Source: Firmicutes bacterium CAG:460 (lineage in GTDB: Bacteria; Bacillota_I; Bacilli_A; RF39; UBA660). Taken from it: 64,000 bases of DNA. Where the stretch lies: contig FR899764.1 in assembly GCA_000437355.1 (NCBI GenBank), positions 1 through 64,000 of the forward strand, read 5' to 3'. The notes under the pieces were generated by a model that saw nothing but the letters and a program-made list of their open reading frames with translations, was not told the DNA's origin and did not search any database. The position numbers and the translations under genes were made by a program. Shown piece by piece: positions 34,933-43,893 of this stretch. Positions within the stretch are counted from its first letter, which is position 1, and each line of letters opens with the position of its first letter.

Positions 34933-35889
34933 TTAATTTAAAAAGTTCATAACTAAATCAATCATTACTTCTTTTTCTTTTGGATTTGACTGTGCAATAA
35001 GTAATGTTAAAGAAGCTAAAGTATTATTATCAACAACATGATTATTATCTTTATATAGGATATCATAAAAGTTTAAAAAATAGATAAATAACGTTGCTGC
35101 GATTCTTTTATTTCCATCAACAAAAACATGATTTTTTACAATCATATATAGGAAATTAGCTGCTTTTTCTTCAACACTTTTATATACATCTACTCCATCA
35201 AATGTTTGATAAATATTACCAATAATTGCTTCTAAACCTTTATTTCTTTCAATTGCAAATATATCACTTTCTTCATTAAATCTTAATTTGTTAATTATCT
35301 TTATACAATCGTCATATTTTATTTGTTTTTCACTATTACTTCCTTTAGGTTTTTCTAAAGATTTGTGGTCATAATCATCTAGTAGGTCTAAGGCTTTAGA
35401 ATATTTTCCAATTACTTTTAAAATTTCTTTTGCATCACTATTTTCAAATTTTTCATCTACTCTATTAGCTATGTCAATTAACTTAACTGCCTTTTCTAAA
35501 TACTCTAATCTTCTTTGATTTATAGCATAACCTTTTAACATATAATCTTTTAAAATTTTATTTGCCCATTTTCTAAAAACAATACCATTTTGTGATTTAA
35601 CACGATAACCAACACTTATAATCATATCGAGGTTATAGTAATCTATATCTCTAGTTTGAGTTTTGTTTGCTAAAGCACCATGTGTTGTGGTATGTGCAAA
35701 TTTTGCACATACCTCTTTTTCATTTAATTCTTTTTCTTTATAAATGTTGTTAATATGTCTTTTTATTACCGTTCTATCTCTATCAAATAATGTTGATAAT
35801 TGTTCCAAAGATAACCATACAGTTTCATCCTTCATATTTACTTCTAATTTAACATTTTGATTTTCAAATAAAATTATTTCATTTTTCAT
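34933..35889 (-). CDS. RhuM-Fic/Doc fusion protein
   Basis: A 318-residue protein. Residues 1-130 are RhuM-like with WLSLEQLSTLFDRDRTVIKRHI (wHTH-like) and LDMIISVGYRVKSQNGIVFRKWAN; residues about 190-318 form a Fic/Doc domain with motif NHVFVDGNKRIAATLF, the Doc-type HxFxDGNKR rather than the AMPylator HxFxEGNGR. Doc proteins phosphorylate EF-Tu. Start ATG 35889 is 10 bases from GGAGG; GTG 35895 is 4 bases from it and is also possible. Three direct repeats lie over its promoter. No separate Phd-like antitoxin is present, so the RhuM half may provide regulation. Confidence 0.85.
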   Translation of the reverse strand: MKNEIILFENQNVKLEVNMKDETVWLSLEQLSTLFDRDRTVIKRHINNIYKEKELNEKEVCAKFAHTTTHGALANKTQTRDIDYYNLDMIISVGYRVKSQNGIVFRKWANKILKDYMLKGYAINQRRLEYLEKAVKLIDIANRVDEKFENSDAKEILKVIGKYSKALDLLDDYDHKSLEKPKGSNSEKQIKYDDCIKIINKLRFNEESDIFAIERNKGLEAIIGNIYQTFDGVDVYKSVEEKAANFLYMIVKNHVFVDGNKRIAATLFIYFLNFYDILYKDNNHVVDNNTLASLTLLIAQSNPKEKEVMIDLVMNFLN

Positions 35890-35954
35890 AAACACTTAAC
35901 CTCCGAATTTTTTTGTACCCCAAATTTTCTTTTTATTTTCATAATCATAAAACT

Positions 35955-35998
35955 AATTTTAGTATATCACAAATTTAGTATTTAGCAAAATTTAGTAT
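35955..35998. repeat. Three phased 11-base direct repeats upstream of the RhuM-Fic gene
   Basis: AAATTTAGTAT occurs at 35971-35981 and 35988-35998, and a near copy, AATTTTAGTAT, at 35955-35965, with 16- and 17-base periods. On minus the first copy overlaps a TATACT -10 box. This layout suggests an autoregulatory operator. Confidence 0.55.
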
Positions 35999-35999
35999 T

Positions 36000-36036
36000 T
36001 AAAAAACGTAGAAAGTTATTAACACTATCTACATTT
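36000..36036 (-). terminator. Terminator of the murG-murB-ftsQ-queH operon
   Basis: ATGTAGA and CTACGT-type arms (36028-36034 and 36006-36012) pair with one G-U and are followed on minus by six T. Confidence 0.55.
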
Positions 36037-36051
36037 TATTAACATAAACAC

Positions 36052-36645
36052 TTAATTATCATTTTTTGAAAATAAACATCCACAATAATCTTGGCGATAT
36101 AAGTTATATTCTTTGGAATATTCTATTGATTTTTTATAACCATCACCTTTTTTAAAGTCACTAAATAAGTATTTTATATTATATTTATCTTGTAAAATAC
36201 TTCCTAATATATTTATTTGTTTACTATTTTTATATGGACTTACTGTTAGGGTTGTTCCAAAATAATCATAATTTAACTCTTTGGCTTTTTTGGCAGTTGC
36301 TTCAAGTCTTATTCTAAAACAAACTGGACATCTAGCTTGTCCTTCTTTTTCTTGTTCTAAACCCACTACACTATTTCTAAAAATATTATTATCATAATCA
36401 CAATCTAAAAAATTAATATTTTCATGTTTAAATTCTTTTATAAATCTAATTTGTTCATTTTTTCTTTTTAAATATTCTTCGTATGGTTCAATATTTGGAT
36501 TATAATAAAATACTGTTATATTAAAATATGGTGCTAAAAAACTAAGCACTTGAGTAGAACATGGTCCACAACAACTATGAAGTAATAATTTTGGTTTATA
36601 ATCTAATTCTTTTATTAATTTAATTAATTCATTCTGATAATTCAT
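36052..36645 (-). CDS. queH: Epoxyqueuosine reductase QueH
   Basis: A 197-residue DUF208 protein that does the last step of queuosine synthesis as an alternative to QueG. Cysteine motifs for the cluster and catalysis are visible: LLLHSCCGPCSTQVL near residue 21, CPVCFRIRL near 94, and the C-terminal DYCGCLFS. YNPNIEPYEEYLKRK is also characteristic. The start overlaps ftsQ by 17 bases. Confidence 0.92.
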   Translation of the reverse strand: MNYQNELIKLIKELDYKPKLLLHSCCGPCSTQVLSFLAPYFNITVFYYNPNIEPYEEYLKRKNEQIRFIKEFKHENINFLDCDYDNNIFRNSVVGLEQEKEGQARCPVCFRIRLEATAKKAKELNYDYFGTTLTVSPYKNSKQINILGSILQDKYNIKYLFSDFKKGDGYKKSIEYSKEYNLYRQDYCGCLFSKNDN

Positions 36646-37375
36646 CTTTTGTTTCTTCCTTTTCTTTTAATAAATCAAATGGTTGAAATACAACTCCTTT
36701 ACTTGTACTATCTAAATTTAATATTCCTTTTTTATTTTCATCTAATGTTGTATATATCTCTTCATATTTATTTAAATTATTCATATTTGCTAAGTTAATA
36801 TATACATAATTACCATCATTCATTCTAAGTAAAAATCTATTTTTATCTATTACTTTTTCATTCTTTATATCTGGTGAATATTCTATTTCACTGACATGTT
36901 TTAAAATATCTATTTTAATATTACTTAATTTTTTTATTAAATTATCATAAATATCACTCGGTGTATAATTAATAAGTATAGGTATATTTAAAGTATTTTT
37001 TATATTATCTATTTTACTTCCATCTTCAAAAACATATACTTTTTCTAAAGCATTATAAAATAATACATTTTGTTCAGTTACTGTTATTAAAAGAGTTCCA
37101 TTTAAATATTTGTTTATTTTAACACTCTTTATAGCTTTATTTTCTAAGATATTGTTTTTTACTTTTTTAGTATTTAAACTAAATATTTTATTATAACTTT
37201 TTATATTTCCATCTTTAATTATATTGTTATCTGTAATAGTATTATTTCCTTTTATAACAATACTTTTTATAGGTAAATTAAAACAATAATAAAAAGCCAT
37301 TATAAATAAATATAATGTTAGTAATATTACTAATAATGCTTTTTTATTTAGTCTCTTTTTTACCTTCTTTTCCAT
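36629..37375 (-). CDS. ftsQ: Cell-division protein FtsQ/DivIB
   Basis: A 248-residue bitopic division protein: basic cytosolic start, one membrane helix (about 13-33), and a POTRA domain beginning PIKSIVIKGNNTIT. The following FtsQ beta domain has VTEQNVLFY and FEDGSKID. It joins FtsL and FtsB in the divisome. It comes after murG and murB, a typical dcw-type order, and has weak primary similarity, as usual for this family. Confidence 0.85.
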   Translation of the reverse strand: MEKKVKKRLNKKALLVILLTLYLFIMAFYYCFNLPIKSIVIKGNNTITDNNIIKDGNIKSYNKIFSLNTKKVKNNILENKAIKSVKINKYLNGTLLITVTEQNVLFYNALEKVYVFEDGSKIDNIKNTLNIPILINYTPSDIYDNLIKKLSNIKIDILKHVSEIEYSPDIKNEKVIDKNRFLLRMNDGNYVYINLANMNNLNKYEEIYTTLDENKKGILNLDSTSKGVVFQPFDLLKEKEETKDELSE

Positions 37376-37379
37376 TATT

Positions 37380-38237
37380 TCACCACTTTACTATTATTTG
37401 TTCTAGTTCTAAATCAATATTCTTTTGGTTCTTTACTTCTTCTTTTACTTTATTTATTAAATCTTTTATATCTTTACTTGTGGCATTATTTTCATTAATA
37501 ATAAAATTTGCATGTTTATTACTTACTTTTGCACCACCTACTGAAATATTTTTTAAGTTACATTCATCAATTAATTTACCTGCTGATAAGCCATTTGGAT
37601 TTTTAAATACTGAACCTGCTGATGGATATTCTAAAGGTTGGCTATTTTTTCTTTTTTCTAAATTTTCTTTTATATTATCCCAGGCTTTTTTAGTATCTCC
37701 TTTTTCTAATTTGAATATGGCACCGATAATAATTATATTACTATTTTTAAATTCTGTATTACGATATTCATACTTAATATTTGTTTTATTCATAAGGGTC
37801 ACTAAATTATTTTTTAATACTAAAACAGCTTTTAAATCATCAAATATTTCTGTACCATTTGCTCCGGCATTACCAATTATTGCTCCCCCAAGTAAACCGG
37901 GAATACCATAAAGATTTGCAAAATTTATATAACCATTATCTAATGTTTTTTTAACAAATTCATTTAATGATAAGCCAGCACAAGCAAAAACAAATTGGTT
38001 TTTTATTAGAAATGTATTTAATTTATCAAGTTTAATAATAGCACCATCAAAATCTTCATCTGGGAGTAAAACATTCGAACCACCACCGAGAATATAATAC
38101 TTAATATTTTTATTATTTAATTCATTTAAAACATTCATTAATTCTTCTAAATCATTTGGTTTAATTAAATATTTAGCACTGCCACCGATATGATACGTAT
38201 TTAATTTTTTTAAATCAACATTTTCTTCATATTTCAT
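37380..38237 (-). CDS. murB: UDP-N-acetylenolpyruvoylglucosamine reductase
   Basis: A 285-residue FAD enzyme of peptidoglycan precursor synthesis. LNTYHIGGSAKYLIKPN starts the FAD domain; ILGGGSNVLLPDEDFDG, YGIPGLLGGAIIGNAGANG, the YRNTEF tyrosine, PSAGSVFKNP (catalytic Ser) and SNKHANFIIN follow. The catalytic Glu is near the end in LELEQIIV. This is the type II layout of Bacillota. It overlaps murG by ATGA. Confidence 0.95.
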   Translation of the reverse strand: MKYEENVDLKKLNTYHIGGSAKYLIKPNDLEELMNVLNELNNKNIKYYILGGGSNVLLPDEDFDGAIIKLDKLNTFLIKNQFVFACAGLSLNEFVKKTLDNGYINFANLYGIPGLLGGAIIGNAGANGTEIFDDLKAVLVLKNNLVTLMNKTNIKYEYRNTEFKNSNIIIIGAIFKLEKGDTKKAWDNIKENLEKRKNSQPLEYPSAGSVFKNPNGLSAGKLIDECNLKNISVGGAKVSNKHANFIINENNATSKDIKDLINKVKEEVKNQKNIDLELEQIIVKW

Positions 38238-39316
38238 TTTATTAATTCCTTTATCTCATCATAAATTATACTCGAAGATTCTTTAGTATTCAAGGCTTCT
38301 AAATTATTTTTAAATTCATTATATAATTTATCATTGTATACAAGTTCATTTACCATGACTTTAATAATGTTATCATTTAAGTTTTTTTCTTCAATTAATT
38401 CAGCGACTTTTAAATTTACTAAATCTAAGGCATTATAATATTGATGATTATTTGCAACATATGGGCTTGGTATTAAAATACTTGGAACTTTTAAAGATAA
38501 TATTTCTGATATAGTTGATGCTCCAGCTCTGGAAATAATTAAATAGGCATCTTTCATTATACTTGCTAAGTTATCATAATATGGTACAACTTTAACATTT
38601 TTAGAAAAATTGGCATCACGTATAAATTCTTCATAATAATTATTTCCTGTTATGTATAAAACTTTGTATGACTCATTATCAATACTACATAAAAAGGATT
38701 TGAACTTGTTGTTTAATGTCTCACTACCTAGAGAACCTGCAACTATAATAATTAATTTATCTGTTGGTTTAAAACCTAAAGTTACTTTTGATGTTTTTTT
38801 AATTGCTAAGGCATTTTCTCCACATGGGTTACCAGTATAAACAACCTTTTTAGCATTTTTAAAATAACTTTCACTATTTTTAAATGATATACCCACTAAA
38901 TCAACTAGTTTAGATAAATGAATATTTGATTTACCTGGGATACTGTTTTGTTCATGGATAAATGTTTTAATTCCTAACTTTTTGGCTGCTTTAATAACTG
39001 GATATGTTACATAACCTCCACAACCAATAACAACATCTGGCTTAAATTCTTCCATTATTTTTGTACATTTATTAATAGCTTTGTTAATTAAAAAGATATT
39101 TTTAAAATCTCTAGCTATATTAGTTTTACTAAAACCATATATTTCTAATGCTTCATATCTAATATTCATTTTAGGTACAATATCTTTTTCCATTCTATTA
39201 TGAGTACCAATATATAAAACTTCTAAATTACTTTCACGTTCTTGAAACTTTTTTATTATTGCTAAGGCCGGATAAATGTGACCACCAGTACCTCCAGCTG
39301 ATACAATTATCTTCAT
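38234..39316 (-). CDS. murG: Undecaprenyldiphospho-muramoylpentapeptide N-acetylglucosaminyltransferase
   Basis: A 360-residue GT-B glycosyltransferase that turns lipid I into lipid II at the inner face of the membrane. The glycine-rich loops SAGGTGGHIYPALAI and VIGCGGYVTYPV, HEQNSIPGKSN, VAGSLGSETLN and the donor site SRAGASTISEIL are intact. It leads the murG-murB-ftsQ-queH operon; AGGTGA precedes the ATG. Confidence 0.96.
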   Translation of the reverse strand: MKIIVSAGGTGGHIYPALAIIKKFQERESNLEVLYIGTHNRMEKDIVPKMNIRYEALEIYGFSKTNIARDFKNIFLINKAINKCTKIMEEFKPDVVIGCGGYVTYPVIKAAKKLGIKTFIHEQNSIPGKSNIHLSKLVDLVGISFKNSESYFKNAKKVVYTGNPCGENALAIKKTSKVTLGFKPTDKLIIIVAGSLGSETLNNKFKSFLCSIDNESYKVLYITGNNYYEEFIRDANFSKNVKVVPYYDNLASIMKDAYLIISRAGASTISEILSLKVPSILIPSPYVANNHQYYNALDLVNLKVAELIEEKNLNDNIIKVMVNELVYNDKLYNEFKNNLEALNTKESSSIIYDEIKELIK

Positions 39317-39362
39317 TTATTAATCACCTACTACAATTATACACTAAAATTTATATTTTTTA

Positions 39363-39953
39363 TTAACTTTTTTGCAATTTATTATCATCTATTATATATT
39401 TTACATCTTTTTTTAACTTAATTGTGCCATAAATTATTACTTCAATACCTCTTTTTGTAAAATTTTTAATTAATTTATCTGTTGTAATACCATCAAGTAA
39501 ACATATAAAATCTAAATCATAATCACTTTTACTATTTAAAATGTAATTTAAAACTCCATACTTATAATTGGAATTTAAATCTCTTAGTTCTAAAATAACA
39601 TTATTATGAAAAGACATTATATAAAAGTTTCTTTTATATTTATTTAGTAATTTTAATAATTTTTTCTTATTTATATCTCTTTCTTTTATTTCTAAAAGTA
39701 TTATTTTATCTGTTTCTATCTTAAGTAAATCTTCAAGTAAAGAAATATTTTTTAAATCTTTAAAATATGTATTTCTAACTAAAGCTCCATTATATAAAGA
39801 ATTATGATAAATAATAAATTTATTATCAAGTGTTGTTCTTATGTCACACTCAATTCCAATATATTTGTTACTTTCTAAACCATTTTTTAAAGCTTCATAA
39901 GAATTATCTTTTACATCTTTACTCCATAATCCTCGATGTGCAATTAGTTTCAT
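39363..39953 (-). CDS. Glycerophosphodiester phosphodiesterase family protein
   Basis: A 196-residue GDPD-fold protein, short for the family (about 240). It has LIAHRGLWSKD at the start, IGIECDIRTTLDNKFIIYHN (the Glu-x-Asp and His of the active site) and LLEIKER. It probably hydrolyses glycerophosphodiesters or related lipid head groups. The start ATG comes right after a terminator-like hairpin and lacks a standard ribosome site, so it may use the GGGTG in the hairpin. Confidence 0.8.
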   Translation of the reverse strand: MKLIAHRGLWSKDVKDNSYEALKNGLESNKYIGIECDIRTTLDNKFIIYHNSLYNGALVRNTYFKDLKNISLLEDLLKIETDKIILLEIKERDINKKKLLKLLNKYKRNFYIMSFHNNVILELRDLNSNYKYGVLNYILNSKSDYDLDFICLLDGITTDKLIKNFTKRGIEVIIYGTIKLKKDVKYIIDDNKLQKS

Positions 39954-39989
39954 TAAAAAAACACCCTAGTTAATTATACTTGAGTGTTT
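39954..39989 (-). terminator. Terminator just upstream of the GDPD gene
   Basis: On minus AACACTC and GGGTGTT pair (one G-U) with a 16-base loop, followed by seven T ending at the GDPD start codon. It would end transcripts of the small ORF upstream, or act as an attenuator for GDPD. Confidence 0.55.
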
Positions 39990-39992
39990 AGT

Positions 39993-40082
39993 TTAAAATG
40001 CTATCATAACAGAAATATATATTAGTAATAAAACAACACTTATTACTGATATACCTGTTAAATTAATTTTTCTATCTTTCAT
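39993..40082 (-). CDS. Possible 29-residue single-helix membrane peptide
   Basis: The frame from ATG 40082 encodes MKDRKINLTG followed by about 18 hydrophobic residues and TAA, a typical small membrane peptide. A terminator follows directly. No convincing ribosome site is present, so it may be fortuitous. Between it and the gene at 40261 I see nothing else; the stretch is simply AT-rich. Confidence 0.3.
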   Translation of the reverse strand: MKDRKINLTGISVISVVLLLIYISVMIAF

Positions 40083-40260
40083 GATATTAATTTTATCAAA
40101 AACTAAATTGGTTTTCAAGATATTTTAATCGATTTTGACATTTGGTTGTCATTAACCTTTTAATTTTGCGACATTTTTATATTTTTAAATTCTAACTTGT
40201 TACTAATTGCAAAATATTAATGCTTTTTACACCAAATCGAAAATTTTATTAATTTTTGTG

Positions 40261-40551
40261 TTATTTCTCCACTTTTTGCCATTTTGCTTCAAGAGTAATA
40301 TTCTTTTTAATTGGTGTGTTAAAATCAAACTTTTCTCCATCCAAATACCAACCTAGAAATTCATATTCTTCATTTGTTGGAGCCGTTGGTTCACTAATAG
40401 TTTGTCCAACACGTACAGATACGGGAGCAACTCCAGCCCCAATCTTAGCAACAAATGAAACTGTCACATTTCTAAAATATGCTAAGTATAAAAATACTCC
40501 GATTGCTGCGCATGATGCAAATATTAAAATTAAACTAGTTTTATTTTTCAT
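40261..40551 (-). CDS. Membrane-anchored InlB-B/Listeria-Bacteroides repeat protein
   Basis: A 96-residue protein with one N-terminal helix (about 5-24) and an outer domain holding one InlB-B-type repeat (VGQTISEPTAPTNEEYEFLGW, YLDGEKFDFNTPI, NITLEAKW). Such repeats are usually in tandem in large adhesins; a single copy on a short anchor is unusual. It is 2 bases after the 136-residue unknown and belongs to the rimM-trmD operon. Confidence 0.75.
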   Translation of the reverse strand: MKNKTSLILIFASCAAIGVFLYLAYFRNVTVSFVAKIGAGVAPVSVRVGQTISEPTAPTNEEYEFLGWYLDGEKFDFNTPIKKNITLEAKWQKVEK

Positions 40552-40553
40552 AA

Positions 40554-40964
40554 TTATCTTCCCTTTCCTATTTCTTCTGTTAATTCCATTACATGTACTT
40601 TTTTTAATTCTAATTCTAAAATATATAATTTTTTAACATATTTTTCTAATATTTCTTTTTTTAATCCTTTTTTCCTTAAAGATAGGAGATACTCTTTTAT
40701 ACGATTTATTTCTGTATATGCCACCAAGACATCGTCACTAGTAGTATCATCATTAGAAACTAAAGCATAAATTATTTTTAATAGTTTTTCATATTCTTTA
40801 TTTAATTTATGTTCCCAGAGAGGATTTAACATTTCATTATCTAAGACTGTTACTTCAATGCTTTCTTTATATCCTTTTTTAGGACTAAATTTGTAACTAA
40901 ATTTTTCTTGATATAATAAAACTTCATGGTCTTTCTTAGTATTTTTTAAAATATAATTAGTCAT
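40554..40964 (-). CDS. Unknown protein downstream of trmD
   Basis: A 136-residue charged protein; the first 50 residues look beta-rich (EVLLYQEKFSYKFSPKKGY), the rest helical (YEKLLKIIYALV, LLSLRKKGLKKEILEKYVKK). It overlaps trmD by 8 bases. No signal peptide, no membrane helix. I do not recognise the family. Confidence 0.65.
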   Translation of the reverse strand: MTNYILKNTKKDHEVLLYQEKFSYKFSPKKGYKESIEVTVLDNEMLNPLWEHKLNKEYEKLLKIIYALVSNDDTTSDDVLVAYTEINRIKEYLLSLRKKGLKKEILEKYVKKLYILELELKKVHVMELTEEIGKGR

Positions 40965-41631
40965 TGTTATCCTCCATTAAGTCTGGTCTTAAAGCTTTGG
41001 TTTTTTCTATTCTAGAAGTGGCGCGATATTCATTTATCTTTTGGTGATTTCCACTCGTTAAGACATCTGGAACTTTTAAACCACGATATTCTGCAGGTTT
41101 AGTATAGGTAGGATAATCTAAGAGTGAATCATTAAATGATTCATCAAGAAGACTTTTATTAGTTATTACTCCAGGGATTAGTCTCGTAATAGAATCTGTT
41201 ATAGCCATCGCTGGTATTTCTCCCCCCGTTAAAATATAATCTCCGATTGAAATAACTTCATCAACTCTAGTTTTGATTCTTTCATCATAACCTTCATAAT
41301 GACCACAGATAATAATTAAATGTTTATGCTCTAATAATCTTTTAGCAACACTTTGCTTATATTTTGTTCCTTCTGGACTTAATAAAATTATGTAAGCATC
41401 ACTCGTATCAAGACTATCTAAACATTCAAATATTGGTTCACACCTTAAAATCATACCTGAACCTCCACCATATGGAGTATCATCAACTTGTTTATTATTT
41501 AAAGGAGAATAATCCCTGAAATTAATTAAATTTATAGTTACTTTTTCTTTTTCTATGGCTCTTTTGATTATTGATGTATTAATAAAGCCTTCAAACATCT
41601 CTGGAAATAGTGTTAAAATATCTATTTTCAT
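40957..41631 (-). CDS. trmD: tRNA (guanine37-N1)-methyltransferase
   Basis: A 224-residue trefoil-knot methyltransferase that methylates G37 next to the anticodon. Characteristic stretches: IDILTLFPEMFEGF, DDTPYGGGSGMILR, LLSPEGTKYKQ, CGHYEGYDERI and SIGDYILTGGEIPAM. It follows rimM by 9 bases in the conserved rimM-trmD order, but rplS is missing from its normal place after trmD. Confidence 0.97.
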   Translation of the reverse strand: MKIDILTLFPEMFEGFINTSIIKRAIEKEKVTINLINFRDYSPLNNKQVDDTPYGGGSGMILRCEPIFECLDSLDTSDAYIILLSPEGTKYKQSVAKRLLEHKHLIIICGHYEGYDERIKTRVDEVISIGDYILTGGEIPAMAITDSITRLIPGVITNKSLLDESFNDSLLDYPTYTKPAEYRGLKVPDVLTSGNHQKINEYRATSRIEKTKALRPDLMEDNND

Positions 41632-41640
41632 ATACCCTCC

Positions 41641-42129
41641 TTAAAAATTTAGTTCTTTAGCATTTTTAGTATATAATATTTTTTTATCTAAATCAAATCT
41701 TTTTACATAATTATCTATTAGTGGAATATAAAATTCTTTTGTTCCCTTTACTTTTATTAAAACATTTATGCCATTTACAACTTCAATTATTTTACCTAAT
41801 TTTGTATCATCTTCATCTACTACTTCACTATTTATTAAATCTTTATAAAGAAATTCATCTTTTGAAAGATTTAAATCTAATCTTTTAATATAAATATTAA
41901 AACCAACATATTTTAAAATATCATTTATATTATTTAAATTATCTATTTTAAGTAAAACATAAATTTTATGATAACGAATGCTACTGATGATATGTTCTGT
42001 ATTATTTATAAGAACTTTATTACCAACTTTATATGCTTTATCACAATATTCAAAATCACTGATTACTTTGAGTTCTCCTTTTATACCAAAAGTACTAACT
42101 GTTTTTCCTATATAAATCATTTCATTCAT
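41641..42129 (-). CDS. rimM: Ribosome maturation factor RimM
   Basis: A 162-residue two-domain protein (RimM N-terminal beta barrel plus PRC-like barrel) binding uS19 during 30S head assembly. IGKTVSTFGIKGELKV begins the first domain; YKDLINSEVVDEDDTKLG begins the second and IPLIDNYVKRFDLDKK is near the end. I use ATG 42129, which has AGGT at 6 bases; it overlaps the end of the upstream methyltransferase. Confidence 0.92.
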   Translation of the reverse strand: MNEMIYIGKTVSTFGIKGELKVISDFEYCDKAYKVGNKVLINNTEHIISSIRYHKIYVLLKIDNLNNINDILKYVGFNIYIKRLDLNLSKDEFLYKDLINSEVVDEDDTKLGKIIEVVNGINVLIKVKGTKEFYIPLIDNYVKRFDLDKKILYTKNAKELNF

Positions 42130-42832
42130 GGTATACCTCATACATTATGATACTTGCAGCAACTCCAGCATTTAGAGATTCACACGTATCCATCATCTTT
42201 ATATTTATAAATTCATCACACATATTTTTAGTTTCATCTTTCATACCACTACCTTCATTACCAATCACAATAGCAATATTTTCTTTTTTTATATTTCTTA
42301 CATCAAATCCCTTTTTTACGTCTGTACCAATTACTTTATAACCAATATTTTTTAGAGTTGGAATTATTTCACTCAAATTTCTTCTTATAATATTTAAATT
42401 AAATATCATACCTTCGGTAGCTCGCACTACTTTAGGATTATAAAAATCTACACAATCATTACTTAAAATGATAGTATTTATATTAAATGCAGTGGCACTT
42501 CTTATGATTGTTCCTAAATTTCCTGGGTCTTGCAAATTATCTAATATTAAAACATTACCATTAATACTATCTTCAGGAATAAAATTAACTACAGCGATAT
42601 TATAACTTATTGATTGTTGGTCACTTATTTTTTCCATTATTTCTTTAGTTACAAAATAATCTGCATTTTCATCTACACAACTTATAATATATTCAATTAA
42701 ATTATTTTTTCTTGCTTCATTAATTAAATGGTCACCTTCTACAATAAACTTTCTTTCTTTATCACGTACCTTTTTAGTTTTTAAGGAAACCCAATACTTA
42801 ACTAAATCATTATGCATACTTGTTATTTTCAT
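42122..42832 (-). CDS. TrmH/SpoU family RNA 2'-O-methyltransferase
   Basis: A 236-residue SPOUT enzyme with an N-terminal substrate-binding domain (KYWVSLKTKKVRDKERKFIV) and a C-terminal knot with three motifs: DNLQDPGNLGTIIRSA, IVIGNEGSGM and ESLNAGVAASIIMYE. It methylates a ribose in rRNA or tRNA; RlmB- and TsnR-like enzymes are both possible. It overlaps the metallopeptidase gene by ATGA. Confidence 0.9.
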   Translation of the reverse strand: MKITSMHNDLVKYWVSLKTKKVRDKERKFIVEGDHLINEARKNNLIEYIISCVDENADYFVTKEIMEKISDQQSISYNIAVVNFIPEDSINGNVLILDNLQDPGNLGTIIRSATAFNINTIILSNDCVDFYNPKVVRATEGMIFNLNIIRRNLSEIIPTLKNIGYKVIGTDVKKGFDVRNIKKENIAIVIGNEGSGMKDETKNMCDEFINIKMMDTCESLNAGVAASIIMYEVYHE

Positions 42833-43464
42833 CCTTTTAACCTCTTTCTTGCTTCTTTATAATTCGGATATGCAAGTCCCACTAGATGCCAAAAATTTTT
42901 ACTGTGATTTGCTTCAAAAAAATGACATAATTCATGAATGATAACATAATCTAATAAGTCAATATCTTTTTTTAATAGTTCAGTATTTAAAGTAACTGTT
43001 TTCTTACTTGGATTACATACTCCCCATCTAGTTAGCATACTTCTAAACTTTAAAGTAAACTCTGGTAAATTAGAAAAACATTTTTTTGCAATTTCTACCT
43101 CAGATGTAAATACTCTTTGGACTTCAGTTTTGTAAAACAATTCTAAAGCTTTCATTGATGGAGCATAAACTGTATCACCATCAAATCTTATACCTATTTC
43201 TGTCTCTTTTATTTCAATAAAATATTTTTCCCCTAAGTATAAGAATAACTCATTATCCTTAGAATTTTCATATGCCTTGTCATACATTTTTAAAATACTT
43301 TCTTCATTTTTTTCTATCATTTTTAAAATATTTTCTATTCCTAAATATATTGGACATGTTACATATATTTTTAAATCATTTTTAACTCTGAAGTAAATAT
43401 TTTTATTATTTTTTCTAATTATTACAACTTCTATTTCTTTTCCATTACTTGCTTTGTATGTCAT
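42829..43464 (-). CDS. YgjP-like/M48-type zinc metallopeptidase (DUF45)
   Basis: A 211-residue protein with the YgjP-type domain: [17 protein letters not shown] in the first part, [23 protein letters not shown], and the zinc motif [19 protein letters not shown] (HExxH plus a later His). It ends in [10 protein letters not shown]. Such proteins are found beside many unrelated genes and their substrate is unknown. It overlaps mscL by 20 bases. Confidence 0.88.
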   Translation of the reverse strand: MTYKASNGKEIEVVIIRKNNKNIYFRVKNDLKIYVTCPIYLGIENILKMIEKNEESILKMYDKAYENSKDNELFLYLGEKYFIEIKETEIGIRFDGDTVYAPSMKALELFYKTEVQRVFTSEVEIAKKCFSNLPEFTLKFRSMLTRWGVCNPSKKTVTLNTELLKKDIDLLDYVIIHELCHFFEANHSKNFWHLVGLAYPNYKEARKRLKG

Positions 43465-43828
43465 TTTTTAATATATCCCTTATTTCTTCTAGAGTTTTTA
43501 ACTCAGCACTTTTAGCTGGTTCTGGTTTTTTTTCTTCCTTTTTATGAGTAACTTTATTAACAGCTTTTACCACAATAAATAAACAAAATGCCACAATTAA
43601 AAAGTCAATTACGCTTTGAATGAAAGCCCCATACATAATTTTTGTATCGCGAAAAGTTATGGAAAGGCTAGAAAAATCAACACCACCAACGATTAACCCT
43701 ATTACGGGGGTAAATATATTATTAACTAAACTAGTTACAATTGATGAGAATGCTCCACCTACTATAACCCCAACTGCTAAATCTAAAACATTTCCTCTAG
43801 CAATAAACTTTTTAAATTCTTTTAACAT
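43445..43828 (-). CDS. mscL: Large-conductance mechanosensitive channel
   Basis: A 127-residue channel protein that opens on hypo-osmotic shock. The N-terminal helix and TM1 have the standard [26 protein letters not shown]2 is [18 protein letters not shown], and the C-terminal cytosolic helix ([13 protein letters not shown]) is intact. Confidence 0.96.
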   Translation of the reverse strand: MLKEFKKFIARGNVLDLAVGVIVGGAFSSIVTSLVNNIFTPVIGLIVGGVDFSSLSITFRDTKIMYGAFIQSVIDFLIVAFCLFIVVKAVNKVTHKKEEKKPEPAKSAELKTLEEIRDILKNDIQSK

Positions 43829-43893
43829 ACTACCACTTCCTTATAAGGATATTATACAAAAAAAAGACAGATTAATCTATCCTTTTTAGTAAA

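Noticed and set aside
35955..35998. The phased AAATTTAGTAT repeats as a replication origin or CRISPR-like array
   Set aside because: Only three short copies, located on a promoter and without DnaA boxes or conserved spacers.
37315..37911. Long plus-strand open frame (about 198 codons) opposite murB and ftsQ
   Set aside because: It is antisense to two well-conserved genes and has no start signal or recognisable motif; a shadow frame.
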